From assembly GCF_020085105.1 (NCBI RefSeq), contig NC_058062.1, positions 9,217,945 to 9,281,944 of the forward strand: a stretch of 64,000 nt of DNA, in the 5' to 3' direction. Under the pieces are notes generated by a model. The model saw only the letters and a list, made by a program, of their open reading frames with translations. It did not search any database and had not been told where the DNA came from. The translations under genes were made by a program, and so were the position numbers. The DNA comes from Siniperca chuatsi (lineage: Eukaryota; Chordata; Actinopteri; Centrarchiformes; Sinipercidae). Of this stretch, positions 15,118 through 39,599 are shown one piece after another; the first letter of the stretch is position 1; every line of letters starts with the position of its first letter.

Positions 15118-16500
15118 GCTGCCACTTCACGAACATGCTGCACTTTTTGGCACCTCTCCAAAGATCTGACTGACCGAAGGCAAGAGGCCTCTGTGGGGGG
15201 AGAAGTTTTTTTTTGAAGTATTATTGCTATCTATTTTACTATCTTTTCATCTTTCAAATGTATGAATAAAAGACTTATAATACTTTATTAGCAAAACATA
15301 ATACACAAAATTTGCATAATATTTGGAGTATTAAAAGTGGAAATGAAAAAGTGTTTTTTGTTCGTTCTGAAACTCTTAGAGGTTTGAGGAGCTGTAACCT
15401 ATTTCAAATGTCCGGCACATTTGAAATGTAATAAAACCAATTTGATTAAAATACACTTTCAATTAAGAGTGGAGTGAACAACAACTCTCTGGCACTAAGA
15501 AGGCTTGCTATAGTCTGTGCCTTTTTTGTAATCATAGTTTTTTTGTTTTGATTGTATAAAATATTGAGTATTGAGTATTTGGCATTGATTAACATGCAAT
15601 GTACTGTAATATAGAGGCATATAATGTAATTTAATGTAATCATCAATGCAAAACTTGCAGCTAAACACGTTAATGAACACAAAGCACAATTAATTAAAAT
15701 AATTGCAAAATATGAAATGATACATTTTCCTATTTTAATCTTAACCAAGGTTTATCAATTTATTTCCTCAACAATATCTATTCATTCACCCTATATGCAT
15801 TTACCCATCTATTGATCTATGCAGCTATTCGTATATTAGTCAATGGATGCATTTGTGAGCTTTAGGATCAGCACACTGCTTCCATACAACAGCACAGCAA
15901 ACTTGTAGCCTACTTTCCTGATAAAGTTATATTATGTGGCATGGCACCATGTCACACACTGTTAGTCTTCCAGATTGGACCCACAGTGCCTGGGGCCAAA
16001 CTGGCGCCATCCATTTCCTGGGCACAGGCAGGAATGAGCATACCAGCTCTATTTATAACCTCTTATTAGAGTGGACTGTTTTCAAAAGAGGCTGAAAAGA
16101 TAAGACAGCAGCGGGAAAAGGCCACTCTTTGGGAGGTGTTACCTATCAGCAAATGGGGCTGTTAAGTGTAGTAGCAACAAAACTTTGGACTGCAAAGTCA
16201 TGTTTGAGAATTTTGTGGAAAAAACTAAAAGTGGACATTTCTCCTCACCCTAAACAGGAAACACTAAATCGCAACATTACCAGCAGTTAAACACTGATCC
16301 ATCGTCCGTGAGCCCGGAAAGGTGCACGGTCCCTTTAAGAGATACAAAACAATCATTTACTTCCTGTATGTTAGCACTAGCATTAATCTGCTGTAAGACT
16401 CAAGTAAATTAGGAAGTAAATGTTATAAAATAATAAATAAATAAAAATATATAAAAGTGTTATTTAAAAGACAGTGTCGATGTCGTAAAGGCATTTTTTC
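10916..16500. other. Non-coding DNA upstream of mpg
   Basis: No exon recognised. It contains a (CA)n microsatellite at 15067-15115, a pyrimidine-rich (CCCT)n tract at about 12356-12386 followed by AP-1, E-box and GATA motifs, and a somewhat GC-richer patch at 15955-16150 with two GATA sites. An 83-codon open frame at 14509-14757 lies in a slightly GC-richer patch but shows no family resemblance. Confidence 0.45.
15067..15115. repeat. (CA)n microsatellite
   Basis: An uninterrupted CA dinucleotide run of roughly two dozen units is read directly in the sequence. It produces a spurious poly-His/Thr reading frame. Confidence 0.95.
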
Positions 16501-16532
16501 ATTTTTAGCCCGAAGTGTTTCGCGGTAACGTT

Positions 16533-17947
16533 ATGGCACTTAGAAAAAGAAAGACGCTAGCATTGACAGTAGCAGCAGCACCTGAAAAAGTAAATAAACG
16601 TAAAAACAGGACGGATTTTAAACTAAACGGTTCACCTGCCAAGCTGAAGGAGCCCATTCAGTGTGAAAATGTTCAAAGTGCTGAAACGGAGCGAAGCCAT
16701 TATTTCACCAATAATGACCTGCAGCACAGACTGGGAGAGGAGTTTTTCAACCAATCTTGCATCAGTTTGGCCAAAGCATTCCTCGGCAAAGTAATGCTAC
16801 CATCTCACCTTAATTTTACATCTATTTATTTTGCCAGGATGATATCTTACAGCTCAGACGTTTTGAAAAGTCCATGTGGACTCAAATGATAAGGAGTATT
16901 CACGAGGGCTGCTGGTAAACTGATACAGAATGACATCTTTTGACCAGTCTGTCAACACTTTAAAGTGGTCATTATCAAAATTGTTGCCAATTAATCTTCT
17001 GTTGATTGACTACTGAATTAATTGACTAATCATAATAAAACATAATCAGCACTGATCTTTGTCCCTGCAGGTGTTGGTCCGCAGGTGTGCAGATGGTACT
17101 GAGCTGCGGGGGAGAATAGTGGAAACTGAAGCCTATCTTGGAGGGGAGGATAAAGCCTCACACTCAGCAGGAGGCAAACGTACTGAGAGAAACACAGCCA
17201 TGTTCATGAAGCCTGGCACAATCTATGTGTATCCAATCTATGGCATCTACCTCTGTATGAATGTGTCTAGTGAAGGTAAACCCATGAAAGGTGTTCATTT
17301 TGCCTACTGATGCATGCAGATAAAATGTTATAAAGCCTTTTTTGGTTTAATGTGCCCTCCTCCAAGTGTTACCATCATTAATACAACATTAAACCTGTAC
17401 ATTGGTGTTTTCTATTTCCAGTGGGTACAGGGCAAAAGGAAGGAGACAGACTGGAGCCTTGCAGACTGATGCATATTGTGTGCTGTTTTTCACAGGGGAG
17501 GGTGCTGCCCTGCTGCTGCGCTCCCTTGAGCCCCTGCAGGGTCAGCCCACCATGAGGCAGCTAAGGGCAGCCAGACGCAAAGAGGGAGCACGACAACTGA
17601 AGGACAAAGAGCTCTGCAACGGGCCTTCGAAGCTGTGCCAGGCTCTAGATATACCCCGCTGTTTTGACCGTCGAGACTTAGCCTCAGACCCAGAGGTGTG
17701 GCTGGAGAGGGACCCCAACACAAATCCAGCAGAACCCAACGATATAGTATCAGCACCACGCATTGGAATTGAGTCCCATGGGGAATGGGCCAAGAAGCCG
17801 TGGCGGTTTTATCTTCGTGGGCACCCCTGTGTTAGCGTAGTGAATAAAGAGGCCGAAAGACAGTCAATGTCTGCAAATGTAATGAATGATTTAGGTCCCT
17901 CAGATGTGCAGTCTGACACAGGACAGCACAATGTCAAAAGGACTTAA
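16533..17947 (+). CDS. mpg: N-methylpurine (3-alkyladenine) DNA glycosylase
   Basis: Three coding exons, 16533-16790, 17071-17275 and 17496-17947, join in frame to 304 codons, close to human MPG (298 aa). All introns are GT..AG. MPG removes alkylated and deaminated purines as the first step of base-excision repair in the nucleus. The fold hallmarks are visible: [10 protein letters not shown] with the catalytic Glu, the SHS motif with the conserved His, and [16 protein letters not shown] with the base-flipping Tyr and the Asn of the active site. The C-terminal half keeps [13 protein letters not shown]. The N-terminal 60 residues are basic and low in complexity, as in the family. The ATG at 16533 is used; the frame opens upstream only at a GTG. 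The gene lies tail to tail with nprl3. A polyadenylation signal AATAAA occurs at 18372. Confidence 0.95.
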
Positions 17948-18871
17948 CAGGAATATTCCATAAACTACTCTGCCATCTGTTCCCTTCGTGGACTTTTAGA
18001 CAGTATAAAAATGTTTGTTTGGTTTGCTGAGATAGACTACTTCTTGAAATTAATACTTTTTGAAATAATTAGATCATTTTTTTTTATAGTTTTATAGTTC
18101 TTAGGAAGTCAAGATGGTAGAATAACCTCCATGATTGGTTGAAAGTCTAAATTCTAATTTCCATAAATTATACAAAATGTTTCTCATCCATTTTGTAAGC
18201 TGCTATTTATTTCGACACAGTGTATTATGGTATCGAGGCAAAGTTGTACTGGAAAGTAATAGATTAGAACTTCAGCTAGAGAAAGACTCAATTTATCAGT
18301 GCCTATAAAAAAATCTGTTCTGAAACTCACGCATGAGTGTCTTTTGTTTAGGTCTTCCATCTGTATTTTTTAATAAACATTCATACTGATTTCACAGATG
18401 TTTGGAACACTCTGCTTCCCTCAAAGCAAAAACAGCCTGTCTGATGTTTAGAGTCTTCCCTTTCTTGTCATCTTTCTCGCCCCACCTCTGGGATTCCTGA
18501 GGAGAGGTAGCTGGAGGTCTGGAATGATCATTACTCAGTGTGCCCCTCTGTGGTCAGTACAGATGATTTAACACATCTGGGACAGAGGAAGATGAAGTTA
18601 AACACCCATCTTTCCAATATTCAGAGTAAACACTTGAGGCATTTCTGGTATGTACAAAATAATTTAATATTGTAAACAAACATTGGCTCATAAAGGAAAA
18701 AACACTTTCTACATTTTGTAAATCTGCACACATTAATGCAATCATTGTGTCAGTTCAATTTAAAACAACGTTGTTGAGCAATAGCACTTAACTGTGAGCA
18801 CAGCAGGCTATTAACTGCTCTCAAACTGACATATTTTTCAGTTGGTGAGAGCTGATACTGTCTCTGTGCCA
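17948..18871. other. mpg 3'UTR and mpg-nprl3 tail-to-tail spacer
   Basis: This holds the mpg 3'UTR (AATAAA at 18372-18377) and the 3' end region of the convergent nprl3 gene. No further reading frame is convincing. Confidence 0.6.
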
Positions 18872-31422
<12,551 letters not shown>

Positions 31423-31429
31423 GTTAGCA

Positions 31430-31700
31430 TTCTAGCTAACTTTACGTTAGCTGCGACACAATGACGTCTGTCGCGAGCTTTACCTACGACCAAACGATCA
31501 ACGTTAGCTTGTTGCAGGCGAAGCTCGTATTAATGTCTGCCATATACAAACACCGATCGTGGATAAATTACTGTCTAACTGGTTTTAACATGGAGGCCTG
31601 GCCATTAAGTTCTCCCTACAGTACATCTATGCACTGTTGCGATTGTTTTGTGTCACCTTGAAAAACGTTCGGGTGGAACAGACGGCTAAAAGAGTCCACC
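31430..31700 (-). promoter_or_regulatory. Probable nprl3 promoter region
   Basis: The 270 bp upstream of the nprl3 first coding exon is CpG-richer than its surroundings and contains a CRE-like TGACGTCT (31462-31469). No TATA box is obvious, as expected for a housekeeping gene. The transcription start was not determined. Confidence 0.4.
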
Positions 31701-31746
31701 TGCTTCAACAATAGTCTGTGTTTTCCTCAATGCCAGTTATCATTTA

Positions 31747-31825
<79 letters not shown>
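31747..31825. repeat. (ATCT)n tetranucleotide microsatellite
   Basis: About twenty perfect CTAT/ATCT units are read directly. It lies between the nprl3 promoter and the LINE insertion. Confidence 0.95.
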
Positions 31826-32164
31826 GATGAACTTAGTAAGTTAGTGTTTAATGATGGATTATGAAGGTATACAACCAACATAAAAAATCGTCCTGTAGGC
31901 AATACAAATACAGCAAAATATATAGTATAGTAATGCAGTAATATGATTTTAAGATATGATTAAATCTGACAACAAATTCCAAATTATTATTGTTATACAT
32001 ATTCTACCACACCATCAGTGTATTTGGTAGTTGCATTGAAATAGTTCTACAATTCAAATATGCTCTTTATGTTTAGATTTAAAAATCCTCAAGATGGCGC
32101 ATTTGGCTGATTGTGGGAGCTTTGAGGCTGCATGCTTCAGGTAGGCTATGATTTAGTCATGTAT

Positions 32165-35100
32165 CTTCTTTTCCTTTCGGCTGTTCCCTTTCAGGGGTCG
32201 CCACAGTGAATCATGTGCCTCCATCTATTGCTGTCCTCTGCATCCTCTTCACTCACACCAATTAACTTCATGTCCTCTCTCACTACATCCATAAATCTCC
32301 TCTTTGGTCTTCCTCTAGACCTCCTGCCTGGCAGCTCCAACCTCAGCATCCTTCTACCAATATATTCACAGTCTGTCCTCTGAACATGTCCAAACCACCT
32401 CAATCTGGCCTCTCTGACTTTATCTCCGAAACATCTAACATGAGCTGTCCCTCTGATGTACTCATTCCTGATCCTGTCTGTCTTCGTCACTCCCAAAGAG
32501 AACCTCAACATCTTAAGCTCTGCTACCTCCAGCTCTGCCTCTTGTCTTTTCTTCAGTGCCACTGTCTGTAAGCTGTACAACATCGCTGGTCTCACCACCG
32601 TCTTGAACACCTTTACTTTCATTCTTGCTGATACTCTTTTATCACACAACACACTTGACACTTTTCTCCACCCGTTCCAACCTGCTTGCACTCGCCTCTT
32701 CACCTCTTTTCCACAGTCTCCATTGCTCTGAACCGTTGACCCTAAGTACTTAAAGTCCTGCACCTTTTTCACCTCTGCTCCCTGTAACCTCACCGTTCCA
32801 CCTGGGTCCCTCTCATTGACGCACATGTATTCTGTCTTACTGCGGCTAAGCTTCATTCCTCTGTTTTCCAGAGCAGACCTCCATCTCTCTAAATTTTCCT
32901 CCACCTGCTCCCTGCTCTCACTACAAATTACAATGTCATCCGCAAACATCATAGTCCATGGAGATTCCTGTCTAACCTCATCTGTCAGCCTGTCCATCAC
33001 CAGAGCAAACAAGAAGGGGCTCAGAGCTGATCCTTGATGCAGACCCACCTCCACCTTAAACTCCTCTGTCACACCTACAGCACACCTCACCACGGTCTTA
33101 CAGCTCTCATACATGTCCTGCACCACTCTAACATACTTCTCTGCCACTCCAGACTTCCTCATACAATACCACAGCTCCTCTCTCGGCACCCTGTCATACA
33201 CTTTCTCGAAATCTACGAAGACCAAACAACAGACAAGACTGAAAGTCTACGATGACCTTCTCTGTACTTCTCTATTAGCATCCTCAAAGCAAATACTGCA
33301 TCTGTTGTACTCTTTCTAGGCATGAAACCATATTGCTGCTCACAAATGCTCACCTCTGCCCTTAGCCTAGCTTCCACTGCTCTTTCCCACAACTTCATTG
33401 TATGGCTCATCAGCTTTATTCCTCTGTAGTTGCCACAGCTCTGCACATCTCCCTTGTTCTTAAAAATTGGCACCAGTACACTTCTCCTCCATCCCTCGGG
33501 CATCCTCTCACTCTCCAAGATCTTGTTAAACAAACTAGTCAGAAACTCTACTGCCACCTCTCCTAGACACTTCCATACCTCCACAGGTATGTCATCAGGA
33601 CCAACTGCCTTTCCACCCTTCATCCTCTTCAATGTCCTCCTCACTTCACTTTTGCTAATCTTTGCTACTTCCTGCTCCACACCAGTCACTTCTTCTACTC
33701 TTCGTTCCCTTTCATTTTCCTCATTCATCAAGTCTTCAAAGTACTCCTTCCATCTTCCCATCACACTCCTGGCACCTGTCATTACATTTCCATCCTTATC
33801 TTTAATCACCCTAACCTGCTGCACATCCTTCCCATCTCTATCTCTTTGTCTGGCCAACCTGTACAAATCCACCTCTCCCTCTTTAGTGTCCAACCTAGCA
33901 TACAAGTCCTCATATGCTCTTTGTTTGGCCTTTGCCACCTCTACCTTCACCTTACGCTGCATCTCCCTGTACTCCTGTCTACTCTCTTCAGTCCTCTCAG
34001 TGTCCCACTTCTTCTTAGCTAACCCCTTTTCCTGAACTTCCTCGTTCCACCACCAAGTCTCCTTGTCCACTTTCCTCTTTCCAGATGACACACCGAGTAC
34101 CCTCCTACCTGTCTCCCTGATCACATTAGCTGTAGTGGTCCAGTCATCTGGGAGCACTTCCTGACCACACAGAGTCTGTCTCAGCTCCTCCCTGAAAACT
34201 ACACGACATTCTTCCTTTTTCAACTTCCACCACTTTGTCCTCTGCTCTGCCTTTGTCCTCTTCATCTTCCTCACCGCCAGAGTCATTTTACACACTACCA
34301 TCCTGTGTTGTCTGGCTACACTCTCCCCTACCACTACTTTATAGTCACTGGTCTCTTTCAGATTACAACGTCTACACAAGATGTAGTCCACCTGAGTGCT
34401 TCTACCTCCGCTCTTATATGTCACCCTATGTTCGTGCCTCTTCTGGAAGAAAGTGTTCACTACAGCCATTTCCATCCTCTTTGCAAAGTCTACCACCATC
34501 TGTCCTTCTGTGTTCCTGTCCTGAAGACCAAGCCTGCCCATCACATTCTCATCACCTCTGTTCCCTTCACCTACATGCCCATTGAAATCTGCACCAATCA
34601 CCACTCTCTCACCTCTGGGGATGCTCTGCATCACTTCATCTAACTCACTCCAGAATTTCTCCTTCTCTTCTAACTCACATCCTACCTGTGGGGCATAACC
34701 ACTCACAACATTGAACATCACCCCTTCAATTTCCAGCTTCAGACTTACCAACCTGTCTGATACTCTTTTCATCTCTAGAACATTCCTCACAAACTCCTCT
34801 TTCAGGATAACTCCTACTCTGTTTCTCTTCCTATCTGACCCATGGTAGAACAACTTGAACCCTGCTCCTAAGCTTCTAGCCTTGCTACCTTTCCACCTGG
34901 TCTCCTGGACACACAGTATGTCCACCTTCCTTCTCTGTATCATGTCAATCAACTCTCTAGCCTTCCCTGTCATAGTCCCAACATTCAAAGTCCCTACTGT
35001 CAGTCCTACATTCTTAGCTTTCCTCTTCTCTCTCTGCCTACGAACACACCTTCCTCCTTTCCTTCTTCGTCTTTGACCAACAGTAGTCCAATTTCCACCG

Positions 35101-35304
35101 GTACCCTGGAGGTCAACAGCACAGGTGGCAGTCGTTGTTAACCTGGGCCCCGACCGATCCAGTATGGAAGTCATTTTCACGATTCACATTTTTAATTTGG
35201 CATGTGTTTTACGTCGGATGCCCTTCCTGACACAACCCTCTGCATTTATCCAGACTTGGGACTGACACAAGAAGACACTGGCTTGTGCACCCTTGTGGTT
35301 GCAT
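32165..35304 (-). mobile_element. RTE-type LINE with 18-bp target-site duplication
   Basis: The element is 3.14 kb and flanked by the exact duplication TATGATTTAGTCATGTAT at 32147-32164 and 35305-35322. On the minus strand it encodes an apurinic-type endonuclease followed by reverse transcriptase and has no ORF1, the layout of RTE-clade LINEs (Expander-like elements in fish). Both flanks keep the typical fish RTE ends: the 5' part reads into the GGAAGGGCATCCGACG motif and the 3' end into GGCGACCCCTGAAAGGGA. The perfect duplication and long open frames suggest a recent insertion between nprl3 and the first globin. Confidence 0.9.
32191..35180 (-). pseudogene. RTE endonuclease/reverse transcriptase ORF, frameshifted
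   Basis: Two overlapping frames, 35180-33213 (655 codons) and 33225-32191 (344 codons), form one ORF broken once near 33213-33245. The first carries the endonuclease (TLNVGTMTGKARELIDMIQ, the QETRW motif, then IGADFNGHVGEGN and VDYILCR) from roughly residue 60 to 300, and the start of the reverse transcriptase (GPDDIPVEVWKCLGE, then NYRGIKLMSHTMKLWERA). The second starts at VFVDFEKVYDRVPREELW and carries the catalytic FADDIVICSE box and the C-terminal domain with RLRWFGHVQR. At the break the local sequence looks like inserted filler rather than a simple 1-bp slip. Copies in frame would encode a protein that nicks target DNA and reverse-transcribes its own RNA; this copy could not. Confidence 0.85.
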
Positions 35305-35322
35305 TATGATTTAGTCATGTAT

Positions 35323-36630
35323 GCTTTTTAAAAATTAGGCTATCTAATTCCAGAAAAAAATACCCCAGACTTATCAGGACTGTCCACATTACTTCATAAC
35401 GCAAGGGACCCAGGAGTCACTCATTCAAATGAACCATTTTAAATGTCAATATCAGTCTAATAATTGAAACTCTTTTGTGTTTAGTCAGTGCACTTGTATG
35501 CACCACACAACCGCGAAAACAATTATCAGGCCTATAACCAGAATACTGCAGAATTAAAATTATTTAAAAAATAATAACAATAATAATAATAAACTGTATT
35601 ATGCATGCCCCCTTCCAGTTACACCACAGTGATGAATCGACCAATTAAAATGAATTAAAAATATACTTGCACTGTTTTGTGTTACCTTCTTTGCGTCAAT
35701 TTTGTGCTTTAAAGTCATTAATAGGTAAACCTATTCAATTAATTAATTTATTAAATTACAGTATAAGCCTATCCAGCAATGTTTTAGTGTTTAGTCATGC
35801 CAAGATACATACTCAAAAGCAAAGCTTAGACTTTACAAAGTTCATCAAATAAAGCCCGTGAGACCCATGTGAAAGAGACCTAACATTAATACTGACACTC
35901 AGTGAGTACTGGCAACAGTTTCACAGTTTGTCATCCTCATGACTGTTATCATTAATTTCAGATGACCGCACCCATTTATAGCCTATCAAATTGCACATTT
36001 TAAAGAAGCCAGAATAACCGGCAAAAGTGTTTTCCCTCTCAGAGATAAGTCATAGCAAATAATTTAATGTACCACTGACCCGCTCATTTATGAGGTGTGT
36101 CTTCTCAAATGGTGAAACACCTTAAATCCATCAAGGCCTACCTGCAGGTATGACTGAGACTGTAAAATCACAGTTTCCAAGGCTGTCTATTCAAGATAAC
36201 CCATTATTTATAACTGTAAATATATATATTTAAATCTTGGATTATCCATACATCTACTTGAAACATTAACCTTGTCCTAACTGTTATGGTGGGCTTGGGG
36301 GCTGTTACATTAAGATTATGGCTTTAGTCTCAGAGTGACAGAACTTATTATGGTGGTGTGAATATAAAGGGGAGATCAAAAGTCCCTTATTCACACAAAG
36401 TATTAGGCTATATTAAAAAATACACAAGTTTTATAGACTCTGTAATTCAACAGACGACCTCACCATCATAACTGTGTGTTGTGAATTGTGTTTTGTTTTA
36501 CTTTATGTAAATCGTTTGTGTAAACCGGTAGTGAGCCAAGGCTAAGGAGGATACAATGAATAATAGCCCATTAAAAAAACTTTAACAAATAATCTCACAC
36601 TGAGCGATGTATGTAATTATATAATTTGAA
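35323..36630. other. AT-rich spacer before the globin cluster
   Basis: No exon or mobile element recognised. Contains a short AATAAT repeat at about 35569-35592. Confidence 0.5.
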
Positions 36631-36737
36631 TTTTATTTGGTGCATTTGACAACAGCTTCAAGGCAGTGCATGAGACATTTTTTAAACACTTGTAGAACTG
36701 CTGCGATTATTTGAATGTGAACTGCGTCTCCAGACCC

Positions 36738-37478
36738 TCAGTGGTACTGCTTGCCCAGGGCAGAGACGACCACAGCCAGGAACTTCTGCCAGGCCTCCTG
36801 GACATCAGGGGTGAATTGACGTCCAAACTTGGCGGCCACACACACACTGATGCATTCAGCAAGAAGCTAAAATAAGAAGAATAGTATAATGATCACGTTA
36901 AGGACAGTGATCAGTGTAGAGTGGACTATGGATCCATTCATGAATTTGGCTGTAGGGATCGTCAGAGGTGGTAACATACCCTGAAGTTATCGGGATCCAC
37001 ATGGAGCTTCTCAGAGTGCATCACGCTCAGCTTGGCGTAAGCATTCTTGATGTCATCCATGTTCTTCACAGCATTTTCCAGCCCACCCATCACTACCTTA
37101 CCGTGATGGGCCACCTTAGGGTTTCCGAGGATGGCGGCGTTGGTGGAAATGTTGCCAAATGATGAGAAGTGCCTCTGAGTCCACGGATACACAATCAGAA
37201 GCCTGGAATTATGCGATCCATGACAAAGAAAAAACGTCAAACTACAACACATGCAAATTGTTTGAAAAGAAAGGGCTAATAATAACCACAATCACTAATG
37301 TTGTGTGGAACGTGCATAAAAACTGAAAACAGCGTATATGAAATACTTTTTCATATATTCTTATCTTAAAAGAATAGACAGGTCACCTGGTAAGAGCCTG
37401 CGGTCCAATTTCACCCACATCGATCTTTCCCCACAGGGCTGTGATTGCGCTGCGCTCGGCATCTGTCCACTTGACCAT
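36738..37478 (-). CDS. hbb: Beta-globin (beta gene 1 of 6)
   Basis: Exons 37387-37478, 36980-37202 and 36738-36866 (92, 223 and 129 nt, the classic beta sizes) encode 147 residues starting [20 protein letters not shown]. The distal His (VAHHGKVV) and proximal His F8 ([11 protein letters not shown]) are present, Ser at F9 and the C-terminal KQYH needed for strong Bohr/Root effects are kept. The protein pairs with alpha subunits in haemoglobin. The promoter upstream on the minus strand shows CCAAT (complement of 37611-37615), a CACACC-type box (37583-37590) and an AATAAAA TATA-like box (37564-37570); the polyadenylation signal is at 36632-36637. It forms a head-to-head pair with the alpha gene at 38702. 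Exon 2 and flanks are identical to the beta gene at 52448. Confidence 0.97.
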
Positions 37479-38617
37479 GTTGACGACGTTAAGGTTGTCT
37501 CGAACTTTTTTCCAACAAAATCTCCGGTCACAAACCTTTTGCAAATGCCTGTCTTTTGGAGGTTTTTATTAATTACTCAATGCCACACCTCTCAGCCCTG
37601 GAAGCATCTGATTGGACCAGAGACAACCAAATATTGGGTCGTTGCCTTGTAGAAGTTAGATAGGATCTTTGCCAGTTCTGGAAAAAAATGATAAGAATAA
37701 ATTGCAAAATATTGACAAGACAAATTGTTATGCGACTTAATGTAACTTCGATAAAATATATAGATAGTTATTGATATTACATTTTCCAATTGAATTGACG
37801 TATGGTGAAGTTTTTGCATCAGTTTCTAAATGTTCAGTCATTCTCGGCATCAGAATTAAAGGTCACAAAATCTTTATATAATGTCCGTACGTCCGTTAAT
37901 AACATTTAGACATGTATATTGTAAAATTTGTCCTGTCTTTCGCTAATCTTTAGCCTTCATTATATTGAGGACTACAAAAGGCTGCCAAACTAAACATCTT
38001 GAAAAACAATTTAATGTAAAATTAAATCTCACATGCACTGTTGTGATGTTGTTGTGTCCTTTTAGATTGATCAGGTTGTTTCCATTTTGTTAAAAAGTTG
38101 CTGTTTGCACGTTGCCATTATTTTCATGACTGATTTCTTGATTTTGTAGTTCTATTATTTATTTATTTGGTTGTCTACTTTTTCTTTGAAAACCTACCAA
38201 AGTGCCGATTGCCAGAATTCTTTTGTAATTTGTTTGTAATAGTGATTTAGTTATTTCAGAGTTTAGGTATTATTTAATGAGATGTTTGCATCACGTAGTC
38301 ACCAGAACTTTGCCTATTCAAGATCTCTTTGTGCACATCAAAACCTGTGGAAATAATTCTGCAGGGCTGTCCACACTGTCCATTAAGTGCAACTTCTCAA
38401 ATTACAAAGTATTGCCCTTTGTCTTGCTGGATGTATATTTCAGCATATGCTTATATCTGCAGACGAATTCACATCCATTATATTGTAAATGATGTAAAAT
38501 AATCGACTCATAAAATAAATGCGAGAACAGGGAGTGGTTACTTTTATCTCAAAACTTGGCAATTCCTTTCCCGGAGGTGTGGTTTGGATTTGATTCTGGG
38601 GTGTGGTACAATTTGGT

Positions 38618-38634
38618 TTGATATAAAAAAAGGA
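38618..38634 (+). promoter_or_regulatory. Alpha-globin TATA box region
   Basis: GATATAAAAAAAGG lies about 80 bp before the ATG at 38702, preceded by GGTGTGGTTTGGATTTGAT (from about 38577), a CACC-type block. The same arrangement recurs before the alpha gene at 53963 (GATATAAAG at 53882), so it is conserved between the two rightward alpha genes. Confidence 0.75.
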
Positions 38635-38701
38635 CCGTTAACCAGCATCTTCATTTGAGAATATTTTCTTTCAGTTCTGAAAACCTGAAGAAAAGGCAGA
38701 C

Positions 38702-39492
38702 ATGAGTCTCACTGGAAAAGATAAGTCCGTGGTGAGGTCTTTCTGGGACAAAGTGTCCCCGAAGTCAGGCGAGATTGGAGCTGAGGCTCTGGCCAGGTAA
38801 GCTTTCATTTATGTTTCTTTTTTTTTTTTTTTTTTTTTGGTCATAGTCTAACAGTTACATGCTATTCATTTTTCGTCATTAATTCTTCTTTATTTCATCC
38901 ATGTTTGACAGGATGCTGACTGTATTCCCCCAGACCAAGACCTATTTTTCCCACTGGGCTGATCTGAGTCCTGATTCCCCTCAAGTGAAGAAGCACGGTG
39001 CAGTCATCATGGGAGCCATTGGAGACGCCGTCGGAAAGATTGATGACCTTGTTGGTGGTCTGTCCAGCCTCAGCGAGCTGCATGCCTTCAAGCTCAGAGT
39101 GGACCCGGCCAACTTCAGGGTAAGCTCAGAGTACAAACGGTCGATGCAGCAGTGATCACATTGTAGACCGAACTAAATGTATGGTAATAGCATCAAGAAG
39201 TCATATAAAATGTAGCCAACACTTTTTAGACAAGCATTCCTGTATGTGTTTTCTATATTAAAGTTAAAATGTGCATTTATGTCATGACGATGTAGGTTAT
39301 CTAATGTGGTTTCCCCCCCTAATTGCTGACTTGAATTTATATGTGTTTCTTGCACAACCGCAGATGTTATCCCACAACATCATCTTGGTTTTGGCCATGT
39401 ACTTCCCCGGAGATTTCACTCCAGAGATCCATGTCTCCATTGACAAGTTCCTGCAGAACGTGGCTTTGGCTCTGTCCGAGAAATACCGCTAA
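38702..39492 (+). CDS. hba: Alpha-globin (alpha gene 1 of 5)
   Basis: Exons 38702-38796, 38912-39119 and 39364-39492 (95, 208 and 129 nt) encode 143 residues starting [20 protein letters not shown]. The distal His (KKHGAVIM) and proximal His ([13 protein letters not shown]) are present, and the protein ends SEKYR as teleost alpha chains do. Exon 3 starts with MLSHN rather than the usual ILSHN. The 5' end of intron 1 holds a long T run. Polyadenylation signal AATAAA at 39577. It is head to head with the beta gene at 36738 and most similar in layout to the alpha gene at 53963. An embryonic/larval role is possible but cannot be decided from sequence alone. Confidence 0.97.
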
Positions 39493-39599
39493 ACTCCAGT
39501 CATCCAGGAGCATCGACTGCATACATGCGGCATGACGTCGACATTAATGTCCCTTTTAAAATGGAAGGGCTTGGTGAATAAAACAAATAAATATGAAAT

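Noticed and set aside
16515-16532. Upstream start of the mpg frame
   Set aside because: The frame opens at GTG, not ATG; the first ATG at 16533 fits the family start.
31747-31825. Regular short repeats that could look like an array
   Set aside because: A simple tetranucleotide microsatellite without spacers; not a CRISPR array, and the DNA is eukaryotic.
33430-34035. 201-codon plus-strand frame
   Set aside because: Antisense shadow of the RTE LINE open reading frame.
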